From Chloroflexota bacterium (GTDB taxonomy: Bacteria > Chloroflexota > Dehalococcoidia > Lucifugimonadales > Lucifugimonadaceae): 38,096 bases of DNA. A program made the translations under genes and the position numbers. The DNA is taken from NCBI GenBank assembly GCA_022562515.1, contig JADFPB010000002.1, forward strand, positions 1 through 38,096, written 5' to 3'. Shown one piece after another: positions 37,785-38,096 of the stretch. The notes under the pieces are model-generated. The model made no database searches. It was not told the origin of the DNA and worked only from the letters and a program-made list of their open reading frames with translations. Position 1 is the first letter of the stretch. Each line of letters opens with the position of its first letter.

Positions 37785-38096
37785 GTGAAACTCTCAGCGA
37801 AACTGGTAACCGCTTTAGCAGCAATTGCGCTGTTGGTGGTCGCCCTGGCGGGCGTGGTATCGAATTCGTCGCAGACGTTTGCGGACGTGAACAGTGACGC
37901 CACCATCTCACTAGACAAGGCGTGGTACACAGATGAATCGCTTATAACTATTACGGTGACAGACCCGGACAGCGATACTACGGCCTTGGCCACAACTACT
38001 TTGAAATACGACGCGAGCAAGATCGGCGTAGAGCTCTTCCAGAACTTTACGTTGGCCGCCGACATTGGCGACACCAACGGTGACGGCGTCATCGAT
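37785..38096 (+). CDS. secreted surface/S-layer-like protein, 5' end only (truncated by window)
   Basis: GTG start after GGGGGA; signal peptide VKLSAKLVTALAAIALLVVALAGVVSNSSQTFA; beta-rich ISLDKAWYTDESLITITVTDPDSD...; DTNGDGVID Ca-binding-like motif at the edge; frame open to window end. Confidence 0.7.
   Translation, partial: MKLSAKLVTALAAIALLVVALAGVVSNSSQTFADVNSDATISLDKAWYTDESLITITVTDPDSDTTALATTTLKYDASKIGVELFQNFTLAADIGDTNGDGVID

Noticed and set aside
37640-37785. Possible class I c-di-GMP riboswitch (GGGGCAAA element) before the surface-protein gene
   Set aside because: The downstream conserved blocks (GGGACGCAAAGC and the 3' pairing strand) are not present.
1-38096. CRISPR array, tRNA, rRNA, IS element or prophage
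   Set aside because: No spaced direct repeats, no tRNA T-loop/cloverleaf pattern, no transposase/integrase-like ORFs and no rRNA signatures seen by eye; a tool scan would be needed to exclude degenerate copies.

Overview
GC-rich chromosomal window. Gene content and lipoprotein style suggest a Chloroflexota-like bacterium, but this is inference and was not tested. From left to right: an oligopeptide/nickel-type ABC importer (substrate-binding lipoprotein plus two permeases); a cupredoxin-fold lipoprotein; a TPP-riboswitch-controlled thiG-thiE-thiS operon (minus); a D-2-hydroxyacid dehydrogenase; a minus-strand housekeeping block (DUF177, rpmF, fabD, nusB, acpP, type-4-like uracil-DNA glycosylase, RNase J, FtsK/SpoIIIE and a fused AccD-AccA carboxyltransferase); P1-family peptidase, DUF2520-like protein, panB, panC, surE; a compact chemotaxis operon (cheW-cheA-cheC-cheD-cheY-cheB-cheR) ending in an HD-GYP-like protein and a novel Pro/Ala-rich zinc-ribbon protein; a PEBP lipoprotein; pyrG; rho; and the start of a secreted surface-type protein cut by the window end. 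The strongest candidate for an undescribed system is the tail of the che operon. The HD-GYP protein has its catalytic HD changed to MN. Its stop overlaps (TAATG) the start of a protein with a FliM/FliY-like CheY-binding peptide (SVLSQNAIDSLF), no C-ring domain, and a C-terminal CxxC-CxxC ribbon. No MCP or flagellar gene is visible in the window. Other points of interest are putative non-canonical starts (ATC for the P1 peptidase, CTG for rho), a hairpin and C-rich leader before rho, an upstream ORF overlapping the pyrG start codon, and several strong intercistronic hairpins.
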